Source: Stomoxys calcitrans
Lineage: Eukaryota > Arthropoda > Insecta > Diptera > Muscidae
Direction of reading: 5' to 3'
Assembly (NCBI RefSeq): GCF_963082655.1
Contig: NC_081554.1
Span: 59,835,933-59,899,932, forward strand
DNA: 64,000 nt
Below, one piece after another: positions 12,001 to 21,700 of the stretch; the first letter of the stretch is position 1, and each line of letters begins with the position of its first letter. The translations under genes and the position numbers were made by a program. The notes beneath the pieces are model-generated. The model searched no databases and was not told the DNA's origin. It saw only the letters and a program-made list of their open reading frames with translations.

Positions 12001-15000
12001 AAGCTCTTAACGGAAAATGTAAGTACAAGAGAAAATCCTAAAACCGAAAGATCAAGAATGATGGCAAATAAAAATGGCATTATTTTGGAGCAATCCTAAT
12101 TCTTGTGTACCCAACATCATGGTCCAATCAGATGTTGTTGTTGTAGCCACATTTTCATGTGGAGATGGCGATAGTCGTCAAGCTGCTGTAGGTGAGCAAG
12201 CTCGTTCCGGTCCAAAGGACCGATCGCTGCAGAAACAGTATGGCCATTGATTATTTAAAGGCGCCATTAACTCGCCTTGTCCTATCGAGCATCATAGGCA
12301 CTCAGTATTTGTGCAAGAGCAGGTGCCGCCCGACCTCTCACTAGGACTCTCCGCTCGATACCGCTGATTGTACGCGATTGCCGTTGCAGCATTCCACTAT
12401 CCGCATCCGCGCGCCCGGTAGCTCGCAGCTAAGCTTCTAGTCACAGCAATGAACTCCACACGGATCGGACCTCAATGTTCCGGCATGTGTGGTTCGCTGA
12501 CGCCATACTGGCACAAGGAGAGAGGAACTTCTGCAGGATTCTTTGGAATTAGGGGAAGTTGGAGCCCGTTTATTATGACAATGATAAGGAACCTCCTTTT
12601 TATAGTGCCTCAGGGCGACATCTCTTTGGAAAGAAGTTTGTAAATGGCTTCTATGGATGGCATAGTATTGAAATTTTTTTGTCGTTTTCGCTAGAACTCG
12701 AATCCAGACGTTCGGTGTCATAGGTGGACATTCCAACCTCTGCGCCACGGTAAACATTTCTTGCCCTGCATGGTCATGTCTGAATTCTCTTAGACACATT
12801 TTTTTCACGTAACCAACACGCAGGGGATGTCCCCTATATATGCAGTGCATTGCGTTGGCAATTAGGAAAGTTAAAGGTTGGAGGGGGGAAAGAGGGAGTA
12901 GTGTTTATTGATATTAGTCTTAAATTTCTGAACGTCAATGTCGGTGGGAAAGACATTAGCCGGAAGTCGATTCCACATACGAATGGTTCGGGCGAAAAAT
13001 GAATTTTCTCGGTAATGCATGGTTCGGTCGACTGGCCAATAAATTACAAACGGGTGTGAGTTCCTGGCAAGTCTTATATTCCTGGTGAACATCCTAACGT
13101 CAGGGATAGAAAGACGAATATCCCACACGCCATGAAAATAACGATAGAGCTATACAACGCTACCCACATTCCGACGATGTTCAAGGGAAGGAATAGAGTT
13201 GAATACCCTACTGTCCCCAATCAACACCATCGCTCTCCGTCGAACCCGTTCAAGTAGCTCCAAGGATGATTTTGGAGCTCCTGCCCATGTATAAGAGTTA
13301 TATTCCATCCTCGGCCTGACCACGACCCCTGCACTGGTAATCCAAGCACGCTACCGACTCGGGGCGCCTATACATTTCAACAAAATCGGGTAATACATAA
13401 AGCTTTTATGAGCTTCAGACCCTTAACCGGCATATCGGTCTAAATGACAGCTATATCTAAATACAGTTCGATCTTTACCATATTTGGGTCGAATGGCGGT
13501 TGGCCTAAAACTACTCACTGTTTCAAATTTCAGCGAAGTCGGATAAAAAATAAAACTTTTAAGGGCTTCAGGCCCTTTATCGGCAGATCGCTCTGTATGG
13601 CAGCTATATCTAAATATTGTCCGATGCAAACCATATTTGGGACGGACGTCGGGAGACCTAAAACTACCCACTGTTTAAAATTTCAACGAAATCGGATTAT
13701 ATGGGCTTCAGACCCTTTATCAGCAGATCGGTCAATATGGCAGCTATATCTAAATATAGTCCGATCTGTACCATATTTGGGTCAGATGTCGGGAGGCTTA
13801 AAACTACTCACTGTTTGAAATTTCAGTGAAATCGGATAAAAAAATACAGCATTTATGGGATTCAGACCCTTTATCGGGAGATCTGTCTATATAGCAGCTA
13901 TTTCCAAATAAGGTCCGATTTGACCCGTTCAAAAACTTAACCAGCGTGCATCAAAAAGAGTCGTAAAACTGTTAATGTTTCAAATTTCAGCGAAATCGTG
14001 TAATAAATAAAGCTTTTATGGGCTTCAGACCCTTTATCGGGAGATCGGTCTATATGGCAGCTATATCTAAATATGGACCGATCTAATCCATATTTGGGTC
14101 AGATGTCGCGAGGCTTAAAATAAATCACTGTTGCAAAATTTCAGCGAAATCGGATGAAAAATAAAGCTTTTATGGCTCTAAGGGATCTGACCCTTATCGG
14201 GAGATCGGTCTATATAGCAGCTATATCGAAATATAGTCCGATCTGAACCATATCTGGGTTAAATGTCGGAAGGCTTAAAATAACTCAATGTTGCAAATTT
14301 CAGCGAAATCGAATAATATATAAAGCTTTTATGGCCTTCAGACCCCTTGTCGGGAGATCGGTCTATATGGCAGCTATATCGAAATATAGTCCGATCTGAA
14401 CCATATCTTGGTCAGTTTTCGGGAAGCCTTAAACTACTCACGGTTTCAAATTTGAGCAAAATCGGATGAAAAATAAAGTTTTCATGGGCACTAGACCCTT
14501 TATCGGAAAATCGGTCTATATAGAAGCTATATACAAATATAGCCCGATTTGGCCCGTTCAAGAACTTAACCAGCGTGCATCAAAAAGACGTATCTCTGCC
14601 TAATTTCAGCTCAATATCTCAATTTTTGAAGGCTCTAGAGTGATTACAACAGACGGAGGGACAGACACACGGACATCGTTAAATCGCCTTAGAATTTTAC
14701 GACGATCCGAAATATATATACTTTGTAGGGTCGGAAATTGTTATTTCGATGTCGGGAATGACTAAATGAATGTACCCTCTATCCTACGGTGATGGGTATA
14801 AAAATACAAATGATTTTAAAAAAAAATTTTAAATTTGATTTTTGATGGAAAACTTTGTACACTTTGAATTTAAAAACCTAAAAACTTGCCTTATTAATTT
14901 AGCAATTCAACCAACACCGTTTGATCATTCATTAAATCTCTGTTAATATGCTTTTAGATACCACGCTCCCGCTGCTCTACCATGCCGCCCAAGGTTAACC

Positions 15001-15152
15001 GACCTTCCATTAATATAGTCACACCAGATTCTTCAAAATATAACTCTTGCGCCAATACACCCACAATGAGTGATGAACGCAAGCGAAGGAAATTCATAGT
15101 TACACCAGCCGAAGATGATCCTTTACAGCCTCTAAACCCATCGAATGCTTAA
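3019..15152 (+). CDS. DUF389-domain multi-pass membrane protein (8 exons, 741 aa)
   Basis: Exons by splice signals and phase: 3019-3513, 3588-3785, 10418-10587, 10647-10790, 10858-11266, 11334-11869, 11940-12018, 14958-15152; total 2226 nt, one open frame to TAA. The ATG at 3019 is the first in frame after a TAG at 2992. Residues 1-165 are Ser/Thr/Lys-rich and probably disordered. Residues ~200-285 include VLFTVEFDEAYEKLLDDF and look like the soluble N-terminal part of the family. Residues ~325-535 hold several hydrophobic helices with ASSMLISPLMGPI (352-364) and GAAAAIGILGGN, the hallmark of DUF389, a family best known from bacteria. A ~200-residue charged tail follows. Introns 2 (6.6 kb) and 7 (2.9 kb) are filled with repeats. 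The biochemical function is unknown; the membrane location follows from the helices. The exon chain is solid and the family call is by recognition. Confidence 0.9.
3786..4326. other. Start of DUF389 intron 2, no feature seen
   Basis: Opens with the donor GTGAGT at 3786. AT-rich, without a recognisable repeat or ORF up to the SINE at 4327. Confidence 0.4.
4327..4566 (-). mobile_element. tRNA-derived SINE (family T), fullest copy
   Basis: Read on the minus strand, the head has box A TAGCGCAGAGG (complement of 4544-4554) and box B GGTTCGAATCC (complement of 4501-4511), spaced like an internal RNA polymerase III promoter. A ~180-bp tRNA-unrelated body follows, with TATAAAAAGGAGG and a conserved end near CCATGAACATTCC. 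Related copies lie at 12.6, 23.3, 28.8, 39.7 and 47.4 kb. The head cannot fold as a complete tRNA, so it is not a tRNA gene. Confidence 0.8.
4907..5315 (-). mobile_element. Retroposon family B, copy 1 (~409 bp, with TSD)
   Basis: On the minus strand the element ends CCACATGAAAATGTGGCTAC followed by a degenerate CAA tail. It is flanked by AGAAACAATGTT (4895-4906) and AGAAGCAATGTT (5316-5327), a 12-bp duplication with one mismatch, as expected for retroposition. Other copies lie at 12.1, 27.4, 28.3, 28.5, 44.3 and 44.7 kb. No convincing coding capacity or Pol III boxes. Confidence 0.7.
5328..5956. other. Intron 2 segment, no feature seen
   Basis: AT-rich sequence with a short GT-rich run near 5872-5885. 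No repeat family or coding signal was recognised. Confidence 0.35.
5965..6502. mobile_element. Non-autonomous hAT-type DNA transposon (538 bp)
   Basis: The element begins CAGTGTTGCC and ends GGCAACACTG, a perfect 10-bp terminal inverted repeat, with further imperfect inverted similarity inside (TTACCAAAATTTTTA against the complement of AAATTTTGGTAGA). It is flanked by a perfect 8-bp target duplication, GTTGTGAT, at 5957-5964 and 6503-6510. An 8-bp duplication with CAG..CTG ends is the hAT signature. There is no transposase. The interior (about 6230-6395) resembles a family H end, including TATATACATTGTAGGGTTC and GGTGGGTACAAAAACA, so it is nested or captured. Confidence 0.8.
6511..7723. other. 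Intron 2 segment; TATCGATA site at 6663-6670
   Basis: AT-rich and without coding signal. TATCGATA at 6663-6670 matches the Drosophila DREF-binding element. Lone copies are common by chance, so a promoter role is speculative. Confidence 0.3.
7724..7777 (+). other. 23-bp near-perfect hairpin with 8-nt loop
   Basis: Arms 7724-7746 and 7755-7777 pair over 23 positions, with loop 7747-7754. The only two non-Watson-Crick positions (G7727 with T7774, T7738 with G7763) are G-U pairs in a plus-strand RNA, but A-C mismatches in a minus-strand RNA. It is shorter than a typical microRNA precursor. Confidence 0.5.
8553..8880 (-). pseudogene. LINE J ORF2 C-terminal fragment, copy 3
   Basis: On the minus strand it has the same order as 42848-43010: the region encoding REIQRYKREPLDQAGLN, then the stretch complementary to CTGCCGGATCGTAATTGAGC. 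The 3' tail on the minus strand is CTGCTACAACAACAAC (8553-8575). Frames are disrupted. Confidence 0.55.
8901..9137 (-). mobile_element. Mariner-type MITE, copy 1 (237 bp)
   Basis: Begins TTGGGTTGCTCAAAAAGTAA and ends with its inverted counterpart, flanked by TA at 8899-8900 and 9138-9139. It is in opposite orientation to the copies at 16937 and 62564. It has no coding capacity, so it depends on a transposase elsewhere. Confidence 0.85.
9140..9600. repeat. Duplicated ~150-bp block (two diverged copies)
   Basis: About 9141-9290 and 9445-9595 share TATGTCTTCG, CTCCTGATGTAGGTGGTCCA, GAGACAGCCC and GCGGCATT in the same order. The mariner MITE lies just before the first copy. Probably decayed LINE sequence; the source element was not identified. 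Confidence 0.5.
9720..10260. repeat. Repeat family H fragment in DUF389 intron 2
   Basis: Starts with AACCGTGCTAAGTTCGGCCG (9788-9807), a recurrent terminus of such elements in muscid flies as far as I recall. It then runs into diverged units of the TATGGGAGCTGTATCA ... GACCGATT ... CCATAATTG type. Units are diverged and no end is sharp. Confidence 0.5.
12132..12490 (-). mobile_element. Retroposon family B, copy 2
   Basis: Same sequence order as copy 1, starting TGTTGTTGTTGTAGCCACAT on the plus strand and including GGACCGATCGC, GCACTCAGTATTTGTGCAAG and CACTATCCG. The far end near 12490 is not sharp. Confidence 0.65.
12588..12757 (-). mobile_element. SINE family T, decayed copy
   Basis: On the minus strand it shows the head CTAACCTGGAG-like box A region in decayed form, AACGTCTGGATTCGAG (a mutated box B), then the body ending TATAAAAGGAGG. 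It lies directly beside the family B copy. Confidence 0.6.
12868..13350 (-). pseudogene. LINE K (CR1-like) ORF2 C-terminal fragment
   Basis: The minus-strand frame reads from MEYNSYTWAGAPKSSLELLE through RRAMVLIGDS to RNSHPF and SFFARTIRMWNRLPANVFP, ending SNL*. This is the conserved C-terminal region of CR1/Jockey-type ORF2. An in-frame TAG lies at about 13150. The 5' end of a similar LINE is seen at 58.2 kb. Confidence 0.65.
13385..14812. repeat. Family H array, ~8 units of ~150 bp, in DUF389 intron 7
   Basis: The phrase GGGCTTCAGACCCTTTATCG recurs near 13411, 13562, 13703, 13858, 14020, 14186, 14334 and 14485. Each is followed by GATCGGTCTATATGGCAGCT and later AAATTTCAGCGAAATCGG. The array ends with a unique block (14640-14812) having ATATATACTTTGTAGGGTCG and GGTGATGGGTATAAAAATAC. 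Units are diverged, so the array is old. Confidence 0.8.
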
Positions 15153-15330
15153 ATCTATATTTGTGTATATAGTAAATAGTGATGAGGATCCTGCCTACAG
15201 CTTAGTATTTTACAAATTGATAAGATAAAGTAATGGTTCTTGTATACATTTCATTGTTATACTATTTGAAAAACGAAAGAAAAAACAGATAACAAGCCTA
15301 AAATGTATATGTTTAAATGTTGTTTCTTTG

Positions 15331-15510
15331 TTAACTTCCTCCCCCTATATGTTCTTTTTGTATAAAATTTTTTTTTGGTATTTTTTTCTGTCAACTTCCT
15401 CCCCCTATATGTTCTTTTTGTGTACATTTTTTTTTGGTATTTTTTTCTGTTAACTTCCTCCCCCTATATGTTCTTTTTGTATAATTTTTTTTTGGTATTT
15501 TGTTTTTTTT
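15331..15510 (+). repeat. Three-unit ~60-bp tandem repeat in the DUF389 3' UTR
   Basis: TTCCTCCCCCTATATGTTCT recurs at about 15336, 15396 and 15455 with T-rich spacers. It lies after the DUF389 stop (15152) and before the likely poly(A) signals, so it should be transcribed in the 3' UTR. Confidence 0.75.
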
Positions 15511-15533
15511 CCCTTTAGTACCTAATAAAGCTA

Positions 15534-15603
15534 AGGTTTAATTTGTATCATCTAAAGAAGCACATCTTCTGTAACACATGCAATAAGAAACTACACAAAT
15601 AAA
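15534..15603 (+). terminator. Candidate poly(A) signals for the DUF389 gene
   Basis: AATAAA occurs at 15534-15539 and 15598-15603. On the opposite strand, AATAAA (plus TTTATT at 15637-15642 and 15652-15657) could serve the convergent mRpL58 gene. The two 3' ends may lie within ~100 bp or overlap. Confidence 0.5.
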
Positions 15604-15728
15604 TATGTACTTGATTTTCCTCAGGTGTTAACGAATTTTATTTTGGTTGATTTTATTTTTCTGTTGCTGTTGCTGCATCTAAAACAAAAAGAAAAACACT
15701 TAAGCTTATATAGGTGAATGGCATAGTT

Positions 15729-18700
15729 CTATAGATCGCCAGCTGAAGGTCCTTGACGATCGGCTTTGATTTGTGATCGCTGACGTTTTATGAAAAGTCG
15801 TTCCCGTGCAGCTTTCTCTTGTCTGAAATGATAAAAAAAAGAAAAAATCTTAGCTGTGGACATAACCACTTATTTATGTCTCTCAAGGAATGTTATCTAT
15901 GGCTAGACCATTACGTTCAAGATCTATAAAAATAATGTGTGACGCCAGTCATTCTCATTTATGATGGCATATGGGCAGGCATACTTCATAGATATTGAAA
16001 TTCTCAAGTGAGAGAGCTTTATGGACTTGATAACATCAACAGATATACACACATATACACATATATGTACATATTGTTGTATTGATTTGAAATGGTTTTT
16101 TCTTGTCATCTACATATACGCTTGATTTGAGCCATTAAATGCATGTCATTATCTTTGCAGATAGTGTGCTGTTGTCCACTACTCTTTGTTCTCTCTGATA
16201 TTTGCTGATTGACTAGTTCTCTTCAATGTAAATTAATGTCATTTATACTCTCTGGCTCGAAGAGAAGAGTGCATATTGTGTAAAAGATGCAAGAGAATGT
16301 AAACAGGTGTTAAGAGTTTTATTTTTGCTCTGAACGCAAGACAGAGACTTTCAATTTTAGATGTATCCCTTGTTTCCAAACCAACGGCTCTGCTAAAATC
16401 AAATATAGAAAGCCAAAATTTGCAATGCAAATGCAAGAAATAAAAAAAAAAACAGAAATAAATCATGATCGGAGGCTAAATACATAATTTAATAATCCGC
16501 ATGCCGGTTTTGCTAAGTAGGCATCTGGCTGTGTAGAGCAGACCAGTACTCTTCGCAACATTATTGCGAAATCTTAAGAATGACTTTCCCCATGACTACA
16601 TTCAGTTTGCCCTGGACACAACCGCTAAACATGGGGTAAATGCAATGAATGTAAGCAATAATGCCAAAGACGAGGCTAACACAACATACTATAGATAAAT
16701 CTATAGATAAATCTCCACCATTATAAGGCCGCTTCGGCGGCACTAAAGTTCCCCCTAATGGCAGGGGGATTTGACGTGGTGTTTATCCAGGAACCAGTAA
16801 CCAGGCTCGTTGACTATGAATTCCGGGATTTAAACTACCCAAGGGCAAGGGGAATGGGCGACACAGAGCCTGTATTCTTGCAAAGAGTAGTCTTAATGTT
16901 TTTCTTCTTCCATCGCTAAGCACTGAAGATTTAGTATTGGGTTGCCCAAAAAGTAATTGCGGATTTTTTAAAAGAAAGTCAATGCATTTTTAATAAAACT
17001 TAGAATGAACTTTAATCAAATATACTTTTTTTTACACTTTGTTTTCAAAAGCAAGCTAAAAGTAACAGCTGATAACTGACAGAAGAAGGAATGCAATTAC
17101 AGAGTCACAAGCTGTGAAAAAATTTGTCAACGCCGACTATATGAAAAATCCGCAATTAATTTTGGGCAACCCAATAGTACACAGCCTTGAAATAAACAAG
17201 TCGCATTAGTGGCTGGCTTCCCCATATATGGCACACGAGATAACGCCTTCAAGCCTTAAGTCTCCGGTTGAAGCCACTTCTGTAGGGAAGAAGAGCCTCA
17301 TTGTAAGAAGTGATGCTAATGCACATCACCAGATGTGCGGAAATTCGGATGTCAACGAAAGGGGTGAACTTTTACTTTTTTACTTTAATTAGCTATGACA
17401 GAACATTTGTTCTACTAGCCGAACGTAGAATAGCGTTACAAGTGCCTCGATCTTCTGCGCTCATTCTAAAATCTCTGAGACCAAGTTTTGAGGTGTCTCC
17501 CACAACTTGATCTTGCCATCGGGCTTTTGGTGTTTGCCTTCAAAAGACTTCTTTGCTGGAGCTTCTTCATCCATTCTGACAACATGACCAAGCCAACGCA
17601 GCCGTTGTATTTTGATGCGTGTAACTATGCCATCGTCGTCATACAGCTCGTGGTTCATACGTCGCCTATATTCTCCATTAACGCAAACTGGCCCATATAT
17701 TTTACGAAGAATCTTTCTCTCAAACACTCCAAGCACTGCCTCATCTGCTTTCACAAGTACCCATGCTTCAGAACCATATAACAGCACGGATGGTATCAGT
17801 GTCTTGTATAGTGTAATCTTCGTCTGGCGAGAGGTGGCCTTGTTTCTAAACTGCTTACTTAGTCCAAAGTAGCATCTGTTTGCCAGAATTATTCTTCGCT
17901 TAATCTCAAAACTGGTGTCATTCGTTTCGGTTACGGCGGTGACGAGATAGATAAAGTTACTGACTGTCGCAAAGTTGTGGTTCCCAACTTTCTCCATTTC
18001 CTTTATCTGCTCGGTTGTGCAAGGCTTTTTGGGAGTTGTTCACCCCATGAAAGGGGTGAACTGCTTATCGAAAATATTACAAGTTGCAATCTGGCGATTT
18101 GTAATAAAGGGGATAAACCGACCTCTATTACCAGGAACAGACAGGAGGTACTAGACATTACCTTTGTATCGGAAGATAAAAGTGGAAGAATATGCGACTG
18201 AAATGTGTTGGATGACCACGTCTTCTCCGATCATCGGAGATTTCAGCCTTGGAAAAAATACTGCAGAAGAGGTCATTCGGCTAAACAGAAGAAAGACGGA
18301 TTGGAATAAATTTCGGCACAAATTCTACACGACTATCCCTTCTACACCAGAAAAGGAAGTGGAAGTCTACGAAGGATATAAACATAGTGGTCAAGCGGAT
18401 CACGAAGGCCCTGAATGACTCGCTTGTGTCAGCATGTCCTAGTGCCAAGCCAAGGGGCAAACAGCGACCACCATGGTGAACCCCAGAGCTGGTTGGTCTA
18501 AGGAAGGACTGCAGAAAACTCGTCAAGAGAGCAAAAAGCCCTGAATGACTCGCTTGTGTCAGCATATCCTAGTGCCAAGCCAAGGGGCAAACAGCGACCG
18601 CCATGGTGAACCCCAGAGCTGGTTGGTCTAAGGAAGGACTGCAGAAAATTCTTCAACAGAGCAAAAGCCACAAGAGCAGCACACGATTAGGATATCTATA

Positions 18701-21700
18701 AGGACGAGCTGAGAAAGGCTCAGAACAAATCCTGGGTAGAATTCTGCAGCTCCGTGGAGTATACATTTGAGGACTCTAGATTAAGAAAGATTTTGTCCTC
18801 GAGACCTATTACGGTGGGGTATATTCAGAAGTGAGAGAATGTATGGACAATGTCTAGTGAGGAAACACTAGAGCTACTCGCTTATACACATTTTCCGGGA
18901 AATTCTCCACAACGGACAACGTGGCGCCCGAAGAGGTTGTCACTGGTATGCATTTGTCGGAGTCTATTAGGAAAATTGTGTCTGAGCCGAAAATCCTTTG
19001 GGTAAGAAGTTTCGACTCTTTTAAGTCGCGAGGACCTGTTGATATATCACCGGTTGAATTACTAGCTGTGTCTGATAGACTGGTTCCCTAGTTTAGGGAG
19101 ATATACTCTGCTTGTATCATTTCGTCAGCAGGAAAACCCTACCACAAGAGAGCGAATGATTTTCGTCCCATTAGTCGGTCAACCTAATTGCTGAAGACTC
19201 TTGAGAGGTTGATAGAAACATATCTTAGGGCAAAGATCCCTGGAGATCGCCTGTCGCAGCAGCAGCATGCATATAGTAAAGGCAAATTCACTGAAACAGC
19301 CCTCCACGACCTAGTCGGCCACATAGAGGGTTCTCTCGCTGTCAAGGAATATATTTTACAATGGTAGCATTTCTTTACATTGAAGGTGCTTTCAATAATG
19401 TAAAACCAACTCTAATAGGATAAAGAAGTTGGAGTTTCTAGGCATTAACTCTACCGTAAGAAAATTTATTAATAACTTACTTACTAAAAGATGCATTACG
19501 GCAGGCTTGGGATCTGTGAGTCAGCAGAGGAACACCTTAAGGAGGTGTACTGTCTCCTTTACTTTGAAATTTAGCCATTAACAATATATTATTGTCTCTG
19601 GAAGAAAAAGGCGTAAAAGTGGTCGCGTAGGCTGATGCGGTTATGGAAAAGTTTCCCAGCACTCTAAGAGGTATACTTCAGGAAGCTGTACGTGCAACAG
19701 CAAAGTGGTCTGCCGAAAGTGGTCCAGGTATAAATCCGTGCAAGACAGAAGTAGTTCTTTTTCAGCAGGGGACACAAGTTGCCTACAGTGGAACCTGTCT
19801 CCTTTGGCAGAGATAATGTTCCATTTACGAAAAGCTCAAAATACCTGGGTGTTTTGCTGGACAAGAAATTGAACTTCAAATCCAATATTTTGGAAAGGAC
19901 AATAAAGGCAACTTGCAGGAGTTTGGGGGTTTGGACCACGTGTCATGCATTGGGTATTTACTGCAGTTGTCAGACGTATAATGCTATCTGGTGTTGTGGT
20001 CTGGTGGACGGCGCTTCAAAAGTCTACCTACTGCTCAATACTTAACCAAATCCAAAGGATGGCTTGTTTGTGCATCACAGCCGCACTGTGGACGACACAA
20101 CTGATGCACTGAATTAAAGGCTACATCCTATGCCTTTGGACACAGTGACTACCCAAATTGCAGCGACCACTGCCGTGAGGTTAAGGGACCTTTTTCATTG
20201 GTCATGTGGCGGCAACGGACACTGTGTTATTCTTGATACAATATCCGATATACCAGGAAGTGTGGATTACACCCTACCTGAGCCGCTTTATGATAAAAAG
20301 TACTGTACCACTATTCCTGGTAGAAACGATTGGAACTACGATATCACTGGTAACAGAAGTTACATAGACTTCTATGCGGATGATTCCAAACTAAACGGCT
20401 TTGGGGTGTATTCTAAAGATCTAGAACTGGTCATATCGAAAAGGTTACCCGACCACTGCAGTGTGTATCAAGCGGAGATCCTTGCAATTGAGCAAGTGGT
20501 GGAATGGCTAAGATATAATCTCATTAAGACGATTGGCATAAATATCTTCTCAGACAGCCAGGCAGCCATTTAATCCCTGGAGAACATATCTCTGAACACA
20601 AAAACCGCCCTCGGGAGAAGAATACAAATATGATATCAAAAATTGAATCCAAGAAACTGGGGGCTGCCCGACCCCAAAAATAGGTTTATTGAACGGTAAT
20701 GACGATATGGGACTCAAATGAAAGGTATTCGGGAGAAGATTACGAATATGGTCAGGAAGGAGGTATAGGGTTTATAATTTATTGATATCGAAAGGGGGCG
20801 GACCCTCCCCCTTACCCCCAAAAGTTCGACTCAAAAATAAAAGTTACAATATGGGACTCAAAGGTATACAGGAGTAGAGTACGAATTTTATATCAAAAAT
20901 GGGTTCAAGTAACTGGGAGGCCGCCCCGACCCTTAAACACGCTAAAGTAGTTTTATTAGGCGATAATGACAATATGAGACTCGAGTGAAGGGTATTCGGG
21001 TCAGGAAGGAGGCATAAGCTTTATAATTTGTTGATATTGGAAGGGGGCGGACCCTCCCTCGTTACCTCAAAAACCATTACCCAAAATCAAAGGTGGACCG
21101 ATAGGGACAATATGAAAGCTGTTGGGGAGTAGAATATATAGTAGAATCCAAGGGCTCGCCCAACTCCAAAAACTGCCCCAAACAGACATATTGGATATAC
21201 ATATCAATATAGGACTCGAATGAAAGATATTCGGGAGTAGACTACGAATATGACATAAAAAATGAGGTCTAAGTGATTGATGGTCGCCCCACCCCCGATA
21301 AGCCCCCCAAATGGGAATATTACTCGATCATAGCTTGATGAAACTCAATTAAAAGACATTTGGGAGCAGATTACGAATATAACAGTAAAATTTGTGTCCA
21401 AGAATCTAGGTGGTGCTTTCCCTCTTTAGACACCCTCGACCAAACGACTGTATACACCAATCATGACAATATGAGGTTAAATTAAAGGTAGAAGGTTGTG
21501 GACTGCGAATCTGATAACTTTATTCTGCTCATATATCTAGCGGACCGGCACACCCCAAAACAGTCGATTAATCATAATGACCTAAGAGGACACTGTGTGA
21601 TTTAATTAATGTGTGGGACACAAATAAATGTACGCCGCCATATCTCCAAAATCAGGACGTTCAGCGTGATAGGAGGAGTTTTCCAAACCCTAACGTTAAG

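Larger units (their letters stand above)
12019..14957. other. DUF389 intron 7 (2.9 kb), repeat-filled
   Basis: The donor GTAAGT at 12019 and acceptor TTTTAG before 14958 bound this intron. It holds a family B copy, a SINE T copy, a LINE K fragment and a ~1.4-kb family H array, listed separately. Confidence 0.8.

Noticed and set aside
13385..14600. Regularly spaced repeats as a CRISPR array
   Set aside because: Units are ~150 bp with no unique spacers, and the genome is eukaryotic; it is a satellite-like array.
17461..17997. 178-aa ORF as a host gene
   Set aside because: Motifs match LINE ORF2 C-termini, and the 3' sequence recurs at 54.8 kb.
20130..20573. 147-aa ORF as a host RNase H
   Set aside because: It continues a broken LINE ORF2 and follows RT thumb motifs in the same strand and order.
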